From: Fibrobacterota bacterium
GTDB lineage: Bacteria > Fibrobacterota > Fibrobacteria > UBA11236
DNA length: 64,000 bases
Reading direction: 5' to 3'
NCBI GenBank assembly: GCA_028287465.1
Contig: JAQBPO010000082.1
Span: 1 to 64,000, forward strand
The number at the start of each line of letters is the position of its first letter. Position 1 is the first letter of the stretch. The translations under genes and the position numbers were made by a program. This document shows, piece by piece, positions 36,499 through 44,681 of the stretch. The notes under the pieces were generated by a model. It saw nothing but the letters and a program-made list of their open reading frames with translations. It did not search any database and was not told the DNA's origin.

Positions 36499-37137
36499 TT
36501 GGCCAAGAAGAATTTCTACGCGGCGGTCTTCAAGGATGGGACGCATCGCATCTACTCCAATTGGCCTGACTGCCAAAGGGCCACTTCCGGCGTCGCCGAT
36601 ATCAAGTTCAAGGGGTTCGCCACCCGGGACGAGGCCCATGCCTGGATCGCCCTTTCCGTCCCCGGCGAGGCTTCCCTGAACGTGGAAGAGACTCCGCAGC
36701 AGGCCGCTCCGGGGGACGCCATCCTTATCTATGTGGACGGTTCCTACATCCATAAACGCTGCAAGCGCGCCGGCTGGGCCTGGCTGGCGGTCAAGGACGG
36801 ACAGGTCATCGCCAAGGATTCCGGGGTCACGGAAGACGACGCCCTCTCGCGCAATATCGACGGGGAGCTCGAAGCCGCCATCCAGGCCATGGACTGGGCC
36901 GCCCGCAACGGCAATCGCGCCGTCATCTGCCATGATTATTCCGGCATCGCCATGTGGGCATCCGGGGCCTGGCAGGTCAAGGCGGAAATCTCCAAGTCCT
37001 ACGTGGAGCGCATCCGGCATCTGAAATCCGGCATCACCTTCCGGAAGGTGGTGGGGCATTCAGGCGACAAGTTCAACGACATGGTCGACCAATTGGCCGG
37101 TGAGGCCATCGCGTCCTACCTCGACAAGTCCCGCTGA
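36499..37137 (+). CDS. rnhA: Ribonuclease HI with N-terminal hybrid-binding domain
   Basis: This 212-residue protein begins with a viroplasmin/hybrid-binding domain (about 1-55; NFYAAVFKDGTHRIYSNW, FKGFATRDEAHAWI), then an RNase H fold with Asp80 (IYVDGSY), Glu123 (GELEAA), Asp146 (CHDYSG), His187 (VGHSGDKF) and Asp197 (MVDQLA). These complete the DEDD active site. It cleaves RNA in RNA-DNA hybrids. The domain order is that of bacterial/eukaryotic RNase H1 with HBD. The start is TTG 36499 with GGGGAG upstream. Confidence 0.93.
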   Translation: MAKKNFYAAVFKDGTHRIYSNWPDCQRATSGVADIKFKGFATRDEAHAWIALSVPGEASLNVEETPQQAAPGDAILIYVDGSYIHKRCKRAGWAWLAVKDGQVIAKDSGVTEDDALSRNIDGELEAAIQAMDWAARNGNRAVICHDYSGIAMWASGAWQVKAEISKSYVERIRHLKSGITFRKVVGHSGDKFNDMVDQLAGEAIASYLDKSR

Positions 37138-37165
37138 TTTCCGGTTGAAGGAAGGAGGCCGGCGC

Positions 37166-38434
37166 TCAGCCGCGGGCTTCCGGGAACCGGTCCATCTTCC
37201 GAAGGCCGGGGAACAGCCGCATCCAGAATCCCGTGATGGCCAGGGTCGCCGCTCCGCCCAGCACGATGGACGGAACCAGGCCGAACCATCCGGCCGTAAT
37301 CCCCGATTCGAATTCCCCCAATTCGTTGGAGGCGCCGATGCAGACGGCGCTCACCGCGCTCACCCGGCCGCGCACCGCGTCCGGGGTCCCGCTCTGCACC
37401 AGGTATTGCCGCACGTAAACGCTGAGCATGTCCCCGAAGCCCAGCAGGAACAGGGCCGATAGGGAGATCCAAATGGAGCGGGAAAGCCCGAGGATGATGG
37501 TGGCCGCCCCGAACAGGGCCACGCCGGAGAACATCCAGGCGCCCACGCGCCGGCGCAGGGGCTTCCTGGCGAGGATCAGGGACATGCACGCGGCGCCCAC
37601 CGCGGGAGCGGCCCTCAGCATGCCCAGGGCGGAGGAATCCGCGTGCAGCTGGTCCCTGGCGATGGCGGGCAGCAGGGCCGTGGCGCCGCCGAAGAGCACC
37701 GCGAACAGATCGAGGGACATCGCGCCCATGAGGATCGGCCGCGAACGGACGAAGCGGAATCCCTCCAGGGCGCTGCGCAAGGATAGGGGAGAGGCGGGGC
37801 CCCGCACCTGCCGGGTCCTGACCAGGTAAAGCCCGAGGATGGCCGCGGCCAGGCAGGCGCTAACCGTCGCATGGGTCACGGCCGGTCCGGCCAGGTAGAG
37901 GAAGCCTCCCAGCATGGGTCCGGCGACCACGGCGATGTGGAAGGCCCCGGTGGCCATGGGAAGGGCGCGGTCCAATTGGGAATCCTCCACGACGTTCCGG
38001 AGCACGGCCTGGCTGGCCGGCATCGCGAACGCGCGGGATGTACCCAGCAGGCACAGGACCGCGAAGACGGGCGCGACCGACTGCATTCCGGAAAGGGAAT
38101 AGGCCAGGAGCGCGAGGGAACCGGCCAGGTAGGCGGTATTGCAGGCCAGCAGGATCCGCCGGCGGTCATGGCGATCCGCGACATGTCCCGACCAGAGGAT
38201 GAAGGCGATGAAGGGCAGGAACTGGGCCAGCCCCACGTATCCAAGGTAGGAGACCTTGCCGGTCAGGGCGTAGATCTGCCAACCGATGGCCACGCTTTGC
38301 ATGGTCACGGCGGTGGCGGTGAGAAAACGCGCGCCCAAAAGCAGGAGGAAATACGGGTTGGCCAGAAGGGAGGGAGAGGGGGTGAAAGGAGAAGGGGTGG
38401 AAGGAGAAAGCGGTGGAACCGGAGGAGTGCTCAT
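37166..38434 (-). CDS. MFS transporter (enterobactin-exporter/DHA3-like)
   Basis: This 422-residue protein has about 12 hydrophobic helices and the MFS loop 2-3 motif (SGHVADRHDRRRIL). Overall it resembles the DHA3 group (MFS_3; LRNVVEDSQLDRALPMATGAFHIAVVAGPMLGG read in parts). The N-terminus is Pro/Ser/Thr-rich before helix 1. The ATG at 38434 overlaps the stop of the RBBP9-like gene, so the two are translated together. Substrate unknown. Confidence 0.9.
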   Translation of the reverse strand: MSTPPVPPLSPSTPSPFTPSPSLLANPYFLLLLGARFLTATAVTMQSVAIGWQIYALTGKVSYLGYVGLAQFLPFIAFILWSGHVADRHDRRRILLACNTAYLAGSLALLAYSLSGMQSVAPVFAVLCLLGTSRAFAMPASQAVLRNVVEDSQLDRALPMATGAFHIAVVAGPMLGGFLYLAGPAVTHATVSACLAAAILGLYLVRTRQVRGPASPLSLRSALEGFRFVRSRPILMGAMSLDLFAVLFGGATALLPAIARDQLHADSSALGMLRAAPAVGAACMSLILARKPLRRRVGAWMFSGVALFGAATIILGLSRSIWISLSALFLLGFGDMLSVYVRQYLVQSGTPDAVRGRVSAVSAVCIGASNELGEFESGITAGWFGLVPSIVLGGAATLAITGFWMRLFPGLRKMDRFPEARG

Positions 38435-39000
38435 TCCCGGATCAGGGACGACAACAAAGCCCGTCCTTCCGGCCATGCACCGATTCCGCTATCCGAATTG
38501 ATGTGGCCCTTCGCGCCTATCCCGGCCAGGCCGCATCCCCAGGCCTCGGCGCAGGCGCGGGAGAATTCCAGGGTCGCATAAGGATCGTCGCTGCTCGCCG
38601 CCACCAGGGCAGGGAAGGGGAACGGCCTCAATGGAACCGGCGAGAATCCCGTGGCCGTCGCGGGGAAGACCGGTCCCAGGGGATCCACGGGCGCCACTAG
38701 GAAGGCCGCGCGGATCTTGGCCAGGGAACCGGAGGGCGCCTGGGCTGACCAATGCGCCACGAGCAGGCAGGCCAGGCTATGGGCGATCAGGACGGTTCCC
38801 GGCGAAGCCAGGAGGACCGCCCGGTCAAGGGTTTCCACCCAATCCTTACGGTCCGGGCTTATCCAATCCCTTTGGCGAACGCGGTTGAAGGCGGGACCGC
38901 CCGCCTCTTCCCATAGGGTCTGCCAATGCCCCGGGCCGGAATCGCCATAGCCCGGCAGCACCAGGTAGCCGCTTACGGAATCGCCTTTTTCGGGAACCAT
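38431..39000 (-). CDS. RBBP9/YdeN-family serine hydrolase
   Basis: This 189-residue alpha/beta hydrolase has YLVLPGYGDSGPGHWQ at the N-terminus, the nucleophile Ser in VLIAHSLAC, Asp in SSDDPYATL and His in KGHINSDSG. The last is a hallmark of the RBBP9 family. Physiological substrates of bacterial members are mostly unknown. ATG 39000 is chosen because the family core begins soon after it; the frame runs upstream to 39084 and would cross the palindrome. Coupled to the MFS gene by ATGA. Confidence 0.9.
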   Translation of the reverse strand: MVPEKGDSVSGYLVLPGYGDSGPGHWQTLWEEAGGPAFNRVRQRDWISPDRKDWVETLDRAVLLASPGTVLIAHSLACLLVAHWSAQAPSGSLAKIRAAFLVAPVDPLGPVFPATATGFSPVPLRPFPFPALVAASSDDPYATLEFSRACAEAWGCGLAGIGAKGHINSDSGIGAWPEGRALLSSLIRE

Positions 39001-39075
39001 AGGGCTTAATTTAGGGTTTTCCGCCGGATTTAGCAATCCCCTCCCATCCCGCCGATTCGCGTTTTCCCGGGCCTC

Positions 39076-39113
39076 CAGGCCCATGGGTAACCCATGGGTT
39101 ACCCATGGGCCTG
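39076..39113. repeat. 38-bp perfect palindrome (three CCCATGGG units)
   Basis: CAGG + CCCATGGG-TAA-CCCATGGG-TTA-CCCATGGG + CCTG, with the outer units sharing a C or G with the flanks, reads identically on both strands. It lies in the 185-base divergent region between the hydrolase (start 39000) and the esterase (start 39186). It could be a cooperative operator, a cruciform site or a mobile-repeat relic. Confidence 0.85.
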
Positions 39114-39133
39114 CCGTTTACCAATGTAAACGG
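39114..39133 (+). repeat. 8-bp stem-loop beside the palindrome
   Basis: CCGTTTAC (39114-39121) pairs exactly with GTAAACGG (39126-39133) around CAAT. It directly abuts the 38-bp palindrome, 53 bases before the esterase start. Confidence 0.6.
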
Positions 39134-39185
39134 GGTTGCTTGATTCCCGGTTTCTTTCCCGGGCATTTGGCCTATCTTTCCCGGT

Positions 39186-40373
39186 ATGAAGGAACCATCC
39201 GCAACGACCCCGCCAGGCCCCGATAGTCCAAGGTGGATTCCCCTGGCTTACTGGGCCGTCCTTTTCTTCGCGCTCATGGGAATGGCGGCAGGGCTTACCT
39301 GCGACGACAAGCCGGGCCGCTACGTGAAGCACGATATATTCCCCACCCTGAAGGAAACCATCAACGTTCCGTTCGGTTCCAACAAGAACCCGCTCCACGA
39401 CAACGCCGTGGAAACCCTGGCCGCGGACATCTTCCAGCCGGCGAACGATACCTGCGCCAAACGGCCCTTGATCCTTTTCATGTGGGGAGGGGGATTCCAA
39501 TCCGGGACCCGCCAAGGCGAAACGGGGGATTGCCGCGCCTTCGCCAAGCGGGGATTCGTCTGCGCGACCACGGATTACCGCAAAGGCAATCCCGGTCCGT
39601 ACACCCTCCGCAATTTCTGCGGCCCGGCGTTCATGGCCGCCCAGGACGCCCGCGCCGCGGTCCGGTTCTTCCGCATGAATGCCTCCCGATACGGCATCGA
39701 TACCTCCCTGATCTACGTGGGAGGGTGCTCCTCCGGGGCCTATGCGGCCATGCACACGGCCTATCTCGATCGCGAGGCGGAGATCCCGCCCTACATTGCA
39801 TCCGATATCGCGGCGGGCGGCATCGAGGGGACCAGCGGCAATCCGGGTTTCAGTTCCAAGGTGGCCGGAGTGCTTTCCCTTTCCGGGGGGCTGTTCGACA
39901 GCGCCTGGGTGGAGAAGGGAAGCGTGCCCGCCGCCGCGGTACTGTGCCTCCAGGATGCCATCGAAAGTCCGGATTCCCTCCATGACGGCACGGGAGGCAA
40001 GGCCTTCGCGAAGAATTTCGATATGAACCGCCTGATGCCGCGCTTCGGCCACATGGGGATACCGACCGCGGTGAAAGCCTACAACCGGGATTGCCATTGC
40101 CCGCATTTCACGGATGCGAACGGGCAGGACGAAACGGTGGATTTCCTGGCCAATGCGGCTTACCGGTTCATGACCTCGCCGGTAACCGCGGTGGTACGTC
40201 CTTCCCTCGCGTTTTCCCAGTCGGACCTGGGACGGCTGGCGGAAGGGGAATTCTGGGTCGATGCCAGGGGCGGGCGGGTGGCCGGGAACGGCGGTATTCC
40301 CGGGCATCCCTCAACGGAGCGTTTCCATCCGGGCCTTTATTTCCGCTTCAAGGCGGGGAAGGGGATCCGGTAG
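39186..40373 (+). CDS. Exported alpha/beta-hydrolase esterase
   Basis: This 395-residue protein has one N-terminal hydrophobic segment (WIPLAYWAVLFFALMGMAAGLT), acting as a signal peptide or anchor. The esterase body has an oxyanion-type LFMWGGGFQSG, a region like those of carboxylesterases (FMAAQDARAAVRFFRMNASRYG read in parts), and the nucleophile elbow YVGGCSSGAYAA with Ser. Candidate Asp and His are in LCLQDAIESPD and CHCPHF. The end (ERFHPGLYFRF) is weakly like a sorting tail. Substrate unknown; an acetyl or feruloyl ester of plant polymers would fit the context but is inference. Confidence 0.8.
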   Translation: MKEPSATTPPGPDSPRWIPLAYWAVLFFALMGMAAGLTCDDKPGRYVKHDIFPTLKETINVPFGSNKNPLHDNAVETLAADIFQPANDTCAKRPLILFMWGGGFQSGTRQGETGDCRAFAKRGFVCATTDYRKGNPGPYTLRNFCGPAFMAAQDARAAVRFFRMNASRYGIDTSLIYVGGCSSGAYAAMHTAYLDREAEIPPYIASDIAAGGIEGTSGNPGFSSKVAGVLSLSGGLFDSAWVEKGSVPAAAVLCLQDAIESPDSLHDGTGGKAFAKNFDMNRLMPRFGHMGIPTAVKAYNRDCHCPHFTDANGQDETVDFLANAAYRFMTSPVTAVVRPSLAFSQSDLGRLAEGEFWVDARGGRVAGNGGIPGHPSTERFHPGLYFRFKAGKGIR

Positions 40374-40463
40374 GGATCCTTTCCAGGATGGGCAACGCGG
40401 TTTGGGTTGAATGAGGTTCCCGTCGGGAGAACGATTCAATTTTATCAAATCGCATAAATACGA

Positions 40464-40492
40464 TTGACAATTCATCGTATATGTACGATATT
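40464..40492 (+). promoter_or_regulatory. arsR promoter
   Basis: TTGACA (40464-40469) and GATATT (40487-40492) are 17 bases apart. The start would fall near 40499, giving a leaderless or near-leaderless arsR message if ATG 40499 is used. Confidence 0.5.
40474..40489 (+). promoter_or_regulatory. Probable ArsR operator
   Basis: ATCGTA (40474-40479) and TACGAT (40484-40489) form a perfect inverted repeat with a 4-base spacer inside the predicted promoter. A second weaker pair AATCG/CGATT lies at 40448-40465. Binding here would block transcription, the usual ArsR autoregulation. Confidence 0.6.
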
Positions 40493-40498
40493 GATCCC

Positions 40499-40834
40499 AT
40501 GGCACAGAGCAAAAAAGATGAGTTCGGAACCATGGACAGGAAGATCGCGGAGATGGCCAAAGCGCTCTCCCATCCGGCCCGGGTCGCCATTCTGCGCGAG
40601 CTGGCACGGCGGGGGACCTGCATCTGCGGGGATATCGTAGAGGTGCTTCCCCTGGCCCAATCGACCGTGTCCCAGCACCTCAAGGAGCTGAAAGCGTCCG
40701 GCCTCATCAAGGGCGATGTGGAGGGCGCCAAGTCATGCTATTGCATCGACTGGGCCGCCTTCAGGGAAGCCATCACCGCGTTCACGGGGATTTTCTCCGA
40801 GATCGAAACCAACCACGCCAAACGCTGTTGCTGA
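40499..40834 (+). CDS. arsR: ArsR-family metalloregulator
   Basis: This 111-residue winged-helix repressor has [17 protein letters not shown], the recognition region [17 protein letters not shown] and a wing ending CYCIDW. Cys41 and Cys43 (TCICGD) sit where the ArsR As(III)-binding Cys-x-Cys lies at the DNA-binding helix. Further Cys pairs are Cys80/Cys82 and the terminal Cys110/Cys111. ArsR releases DNA on binding arsenite or antimonite. Starts at 40481, 40499 or 40532 are possible; the first would overlap the operator. Upstream of a Cys-rich gene and a channel gene in one operon. Confidence 0.9.
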   Translation: MAQSKKDEFGTMDRKIAEMAKALSHPARVAILRELARRGTCICGDIVEVLPLAQSTVSQHLKELKASGLIKGDVEGAKSCYCIDWAAFREAITAFTGIFSEIETNHAKRCC

Positions 40835-40844
40835 GGAGGATGAA

Positions 40845-41114
40845 ATGGAAATACGGGAAGGATCGGGAAACGAGTCGCAGGCATCGGGACAAGCGGTCAA
40901 TTGCTGCGGACCGGATTGCTGCAGGAGCGTAGCGGAGGCGCAAGGCGAGATCGCCAGCCTGAAGCAATCCGTGCAGGAACTGTTGGCGGCGGTTTTCGGC
41001 CGGGCGGAGTCGGCTTCATGCGGATGCTCGCCCCTGTGCTGCGCCGGGGACATCCAGGTGAACGTTCGCGTGGAGCGTCTGGCTCCTGAGAAGCGCGCCT
41101 ACGCATGCTGCTGA
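40845..41114 (+). CDS. Small Cys-rich protein in the ars operon, unknown function
   Basis: This 89-residue protein has ten Cys: Cys20/21 and 25/26 (NCCGPDCC), Cys59/61/65/66 (CGCSPLCC) and Cys88/89 (YACC at the end). A helix-like segment (ASLKQSVQELLAAVFG) separates the two clusters. The CCGPxCC pattern resembles the Cys cluster near the N-terminus of arsenite methyltransferases, but no methyltransferase domain is present. Vicinal Cys pairs are also a feature of the ArsD metallochaperone, which this is not by sequence. GAGGAGG lies 5 bases before ATG 40845. It overlaps the channel gene by 10 bases. I infer trivalent arsenic or metal binding. Confidence 0.8.
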   Translation: MEIREGSGNESQASGQAVNCCGPDCCRSVAEAQGEIASLKQSVQELLAAVFGRAESASCGCSPLCCAGDIQVNVRVERLAPEKRAYACC

Positions 41115-41803
41115 CGCATCGCGCCAAGGCGATTACGGCGGAGGCCCTGGGAACGGGGCTTCTGCTCGCCGTCGTGGTGGGCTCCGGAATCATGGCGGAA
41201 CGACTTTCCGGAGGGAATGCCGCCGTGGCCCTTTTGGCCAACGCCTTGGCGACCGGGGGCGGCCTGATCGCCTTGATTCTCTCCTTGGGCCCGGTTTCCG
41301 GCGCCCATTTCAACCCCGTCGTCACCTTGACCCAGGCCTTCGAAAAGGCCCACCCCTGGCGGCGGGTTCCCGAATACATCCTGGCGCAAATCCTGGGCGC
41401 CTTCGCCGGCACCGCCGCGGCCGATTTCATGTTCGGCCTTCCGCTCTTTTCCGCTTCCCATCATGACCGGCATGGCCCTGCCCAATGGTTCAGCGAAGCC
41501 GTGGCCACCTTCGGGCTGTTGCTTGTCATCAAGGGTTGCTCACGGAACCAAAAGGAAGCCGTCCCCTTCGCCGTCGCGGCCTATATCGTCGCCGCCTACT
41601 GGTTCACGTCTTCCACGTCCTTCGCCAATCCGGCGGTGACCCTGGCCCGTACCGCGAGCGATACCTTCGCCGGGATCCGTCCCGCGGACGCCCCCGGGTT
41701 CATCCTCGCGCAGCTGGCGGCGGCGGCCCTGGCCGCGCCATTCCTGCATTGGCTGATGCCGCCGCATCGTCATGTCAGGGAAATGCCGGCGGACCCGGGC
41801 TGA
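41105..41803 (+). CDS. AqpS-like aquaglyceroporin (MIP family)
   Basis: This 232-residue MIP-family channel has six helices and two pore loops: AHFNPVVT (Asn70; NPV) and SFANPAVTLAR (Asn175; NPA). The Arg that normally follows the second NPA is Val, which should widen the selectivity filter. Ars-operon aquaporins such as AqpS of Sinorhizobium have this type of motif and let arsenite or methylarsenicals cross the membrane. No arsC, arsB or acr3 gene is next to it, so the flow direction depends on the gradient. A His-rich loop (SASHHDRHG) is present between helices. It overlaps the Cys-rich gene. Confidence 0.9.
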   Translation: MLLTHRAKAITAEALGTGLLLAVVVGSGIMAERLSGGNAAVALLANALATGGGLIALILSLGPVSGAHFNPVVTLTQAFEKAHPWRRVPEYILAQILGAFAGTAAADFMFGLPLFSASHHDRHGPAQWFSEAVATFGLLLVIKGCSRNQKEAVPFAVAAYIVAAYWFTSSTSFANPAVTLARTASDTFAGIRPADAPGFILAQLAAAALAAPFLHWLMPPHRHVREMPADPG

Positions 41804-41844
41804 CAACGACCCATCCCGGATCAGGACCGATCCGGGATATGGAC

Positions 41845-43974
41845 TCAGTTGCCCATGCTGTCTTCTGAGGGGCGGTATTCCTTGTCGATCAGGTCGGCGT
41901 TCTTGCGGTCGCCCTTGGCGACCAGGGCCCGGTATAGGCTCTGGTATATCTTGCGCTTTTCCGTCTCGTTCGCGTAGAGGATGTTCCCCAGGCTCTGGCG
42001 GAACATGGCCACGGCCTCGTCATAACGCTTGTTCTGCAGGTAGAGCAGACCGACGCGATGCTGCATCTCGGAAAGCCTCGGATGGCGCGGGAGCTTCTCG
42101 ATGGCCCTCAGGTAATATTCGATGGCCTTGTCCTGGTTCCGGCCCACTTCCAGCTCGGCCAGGCGCAACCAGGATTCCCCGGAAAAGGCGCCGTCCGGGT
42201 ACAGGGCGAGATAGCGGAGGAAATCCTCCTTGGCCTGGGACTTCTCCCGTTCATGTTCGGCGCGCAAGCGCGCGATCGAAAAGGAAGCCGCCTCCTTGCG
42301 GAGAGGCTTGGCTGCGGGATTGTCCAGCACCTGCCGGTACAGGGCCACGGCGGTCTGCCAATCCTGGGCCTGGACCGCATCGGCCTTGCGGTAGATGAGA
42401 TCGGCTTCTTCCGCCCGCGAGATCCCGGTCGGCGGAGCGGCGGGTTTGACGGCCGGCTTGGGATGGGACTTGGCCGGCTTCGCATGGCGCCCCCTTTCCG
42501 CGGGACGGGGTCCTTCGGCGACGGAAGCGGGCGCGTCCGGCAGGTCGGGCAGGGCCACGGTGAGGCGATGGGCCCCCCCGACGTCCACCAGGACCGAGGT
42601 ATCCACCACGGCATGGCCTTCCAGGGAGAGTTGCACCTCGTGCCGGCCGGCGGGGAGCAGCACCACCATCGGCGTCGCGCCCTTGTAGCGGTTGTCGATG
42701 CGCACTTCCGCGCCCACCTGCTCGGAAACGACCGTGACCACGCCGTAACGGCTCAGCTCGTCCACGCCGGGAACGGTCTCGATGTCTTCGCGGCGGACGC
42801 TGGAGCCGCCGTCCTGCACGTGGTACCTTCCCGAGGCGGCATCGAAGACCAGGCTCTGGCCGGCCACGATTTCGAATTCCCCGTAGGTTTCCGAATGGAT
42901 CTTGACCTTGCCCTCCAGCACGGAGGTGGACACGCGACCCCCGAGATCCGGATGCACCCGGAAATAGGTTCCCACCACCTCGATGCGGTAGTCCGGGGTC
43001 GCCACCTGGTATTTCTCGTTGCCTTTGCGCTTGTTCACGAAGAAGGTGACGTTGCCGCGCGCGGTGCGGCCGTGGCCGGCGAAGCCCACGCGATAGCCCA
43101 CCTTCTTCCGGTCGGCCTCTTCGATTTCCAGGTGCGAGCCGTTGCGCATTTCCACGAAGCCGCGCTGGTTCACCAGGATCATGGCCCCGTCGTCGCGGGA
43201 CTGGATGTCGGTACGCCCCAAGATGGCGGGCCTGCCCTGCGGGAAGGCCGCGGCCAGGTCGCCCACGGTGGCGCCTTGCGCCTGGTATACCAGGGTTTCC
43301 AGGGCCGGGGCCGGATCCTGCCCGAGTCCCAGGCGGCCGGACAGGGCTCCCAGCAACGCGCCCACGGCGAGCAACAGGGCCGCCGCGATCCTGACCGAAG
43401 GGCGCCGCAGGTACATGCCGAGTCCCAGCCACATGGAGGGAGGGGCCACCAGATCCAGCTTGCGGTGCCGCTCGATGCGCGTGAACAACTTGTTTTCCAG
43501 GGCTTCCCATCGGCCCATGGGAAGGTGGACGTCGGCCTTGAGGTATTTTTCCCAGGGCTCGAGGGCCGAAGCCTGGCGGATGCGCTCGTCCAACCTGCTT
43601 TCGATGCGGTGCAGTTCCATTCCGGAGGGTTTGACCGATCCCGCGATGATGTCGTTGACGGGCTGTTCGTATTCGCGATGGTTCTGGATCCGCGCGAACA
43701 GGTCCCCTTCCACCTTGTCGAAGAATCCCGTGGGCGCCGCCTCTTCCGCCTTGAGGGCGGCGAGCGGGCCCAGGGCTTCGGCCTTCCGGATGCGTTCCAG
43801 CAAGGCCTTCTCAATGCTTGCGAAGTCCGGATCCGCATCAATGTCCTGCCTGAGCAGGCGTTCGAACAGGCCCATTAGGCTTTCGGGACCGCCACGGCCA
43901 TCCTGGCCGCCACGGCCATCCGGGTCGCCGTTTCCGGGCGCTTCGCCGTCATTGGGTAGAGGAGGGAGTTTCAC
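41845..43974 (-). CDS. FecR-PEGA-TPR membrane protein, probable sigma-factor partner
   Basis: This is a 709-residue protein. Residues 1-190 are predicted cytosolic and contain a ~70-residue duplication: helices at 51-75 and 121-146 match each other (IEKALLERIRKAEAL, IESRLDERIRQASAL), as do 85-102 and 156-173 (VEGDLFARIQNHR, LENKLFTRIERHR). A single helix follows (about 194-213). Outside come a FecR domain (about 270-400; VEVVGTYFRVHPD), a PEGA domain (about 425-490), a Pro/Lys/Ala-rich linker and TPR repeats (about 535-700). It lies 5 bases after the ECF sigma gene, so the N-terminal part may bind the sigma factor. A DGRGGQDGRGG repeat is near the start. Confidence 0.88.
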   Translation of the reverse strand: MKLPPLPNDGEAPGNGDPDGRGGQDGRGGPESLMGLFERLLRQDIDADPDFASIEKALLERIRKAEALGPLAALKAEEAAPTGFFDKVEGDLFARIQNHREYEQPVNDIIAGSVKPSGMELHRIESRLDERIRQASALEPWEKYLKADVHLPMGRWEALENKLFTRIERHRKLDLVAPPSMWLGLGMYLRRPSVRIAAALLLAVGALLGALSGRLGLGQDPAPALETLVYQAQGATVGDLAAAFPQGRPAILGRTDIQSRDDGAMILVNQRGFVEMRNGSHLEIEEADRKKVGYRVGFAGHGRTARGNVTFFVNKRKGNEKYQVATPDYRIEVVGTYFRVHPDLGGRVSTSVLEGKVKIHSETYGEFEIVAGQSLVFDAASGRYHVQDGGSSVRREDIETVPGVDELSRYGVVTVVSEQVGAEVRIDNRYKGATPMVVLLPAGRHEVQLSLEGHAVVDTSVLVDVGGAHRLTVALPDLPDAPASVAEGPRPAERGRHAKPAKSHPKPAVKPAAPPTGISRAEEADLIYRKADAVQAQDWQTAVALYRQVLDNPAAKPLRKEAASFSIARLRAEHEREKSQAKEDFLRYLALYPDGAFSGESWLRLAELEVGRNQDKAIEYYLRAIEKLPRHPRLSEMQHRVGLLYLQNKRYDEAVAMFRQSLGNILYANETEKRKIYQSLYRALVAKGDRKNADLIDKEYRPSEDSMGN

Positions 43975-43979
43975 GTTCG

Positions 43980-44543
43980 TTATTCCAGGGTATCCAGGTA
44001 TTCTTTGATTTTCTGCCGGGCCGTGAACAGGCGGGACTTCACCGTGCCTTCCGGAATGTCCAGGGCAATGGCGATTTCGGAGAGATCCATGTCGCTGTAG
44101 ATGTTGAGTACGAGAGGCACGCGCAGCTTCTCGTCGAGTTGCGCCAGGGCCAGCTCCACCAGGTTCTTGAGTTCGTATTCCCTGGCGATGCCCGCCTCCT
44201 GGCTGGGCAACTCATAGTCCATGCTTTCCAGGCTGGTCGTCTTCTTCGAGGAAATGCGTTTGCCCGCCTCCTGGAAGCGCCAGCGCGCGGTGCAGGTATT
44301 GATGATGACCCGGTGGAACCAGGTCTTGAAGGAGGAATTCCCCTGGAAGGATTTCAGGGATAGGTACATCTGGAAGAAGGCTTCCTGCACCAGATCCTCA
44401 TGCTCGCCTTGGGGACCGGTGATCTTGTAGACGAGATTGTAGGCGTAGCTGCGGTACATATGGAATACTTCTTTGAATGCGGCCGGATTGCCGGCCTTGC
44501 ACTCGCTCAATAATTCCTTGCTGGGCTCGGTCAGGTTAGTCAT
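43980..44543 (-). CDS. ECF-family RNA polymerase sigma factor
   Basis: This 187-residue sigma factor has region 2 (AFKEVFHMYRSYAYNLVYK, HEDLVQEAFFQMY, FKTWFHRVIINTC) and region 4 (LDEKLRVPLVLNIYSDMDLSEIAIALDIPEGTVKSRLFTAR read in parts), joined by a linker of about 50 residues. It fits the RpoE-like ECF group. Together with the FecR-like gene it should form a cell-surface or envelope signalling unit. GAGG directly abuts the ATG; an overlapping 5-codon frame (ATG at 44553) precedes it. Confidence 0.95.
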   Translation of the reverse strand: MTNLTEPSKELLSECKAGNPAAFKEVFHMYRSYAYNLVYKITGPQGEHEDLVQEAFFQMYLSLKSFQGNSSFKTWFHRVIINTCTARWRFQEAGKRISSKKTTSLESMDYELPSQEAGIAREYELKNLVELALAQLDEKLRVPLVLNIYSDMDLSEIAIALDIPEGTVKSRLFTARQKIKEYLDTLE

Positions 44544-44681
44544 CCTCGTTCATCCCCCCCTTCCCAGTTAGTGGGACCCCGTGAAAAAAGGTTCGGAAAT
44601 CCCCGGCGAAATCTTTTGCGGCGCGGTATATTCGGAAATTTCCTTTTTCCGGGCACTACCGGCCCCCAAAACCGCAAGCCA

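Noticed and set aside
43880-43930. Tandem repeat in the FecR gene as a regulatory repeat
   Set aside because: It is a short in-frame duplication encoding DGRGG units; no regulatory feature is needed to explain it.
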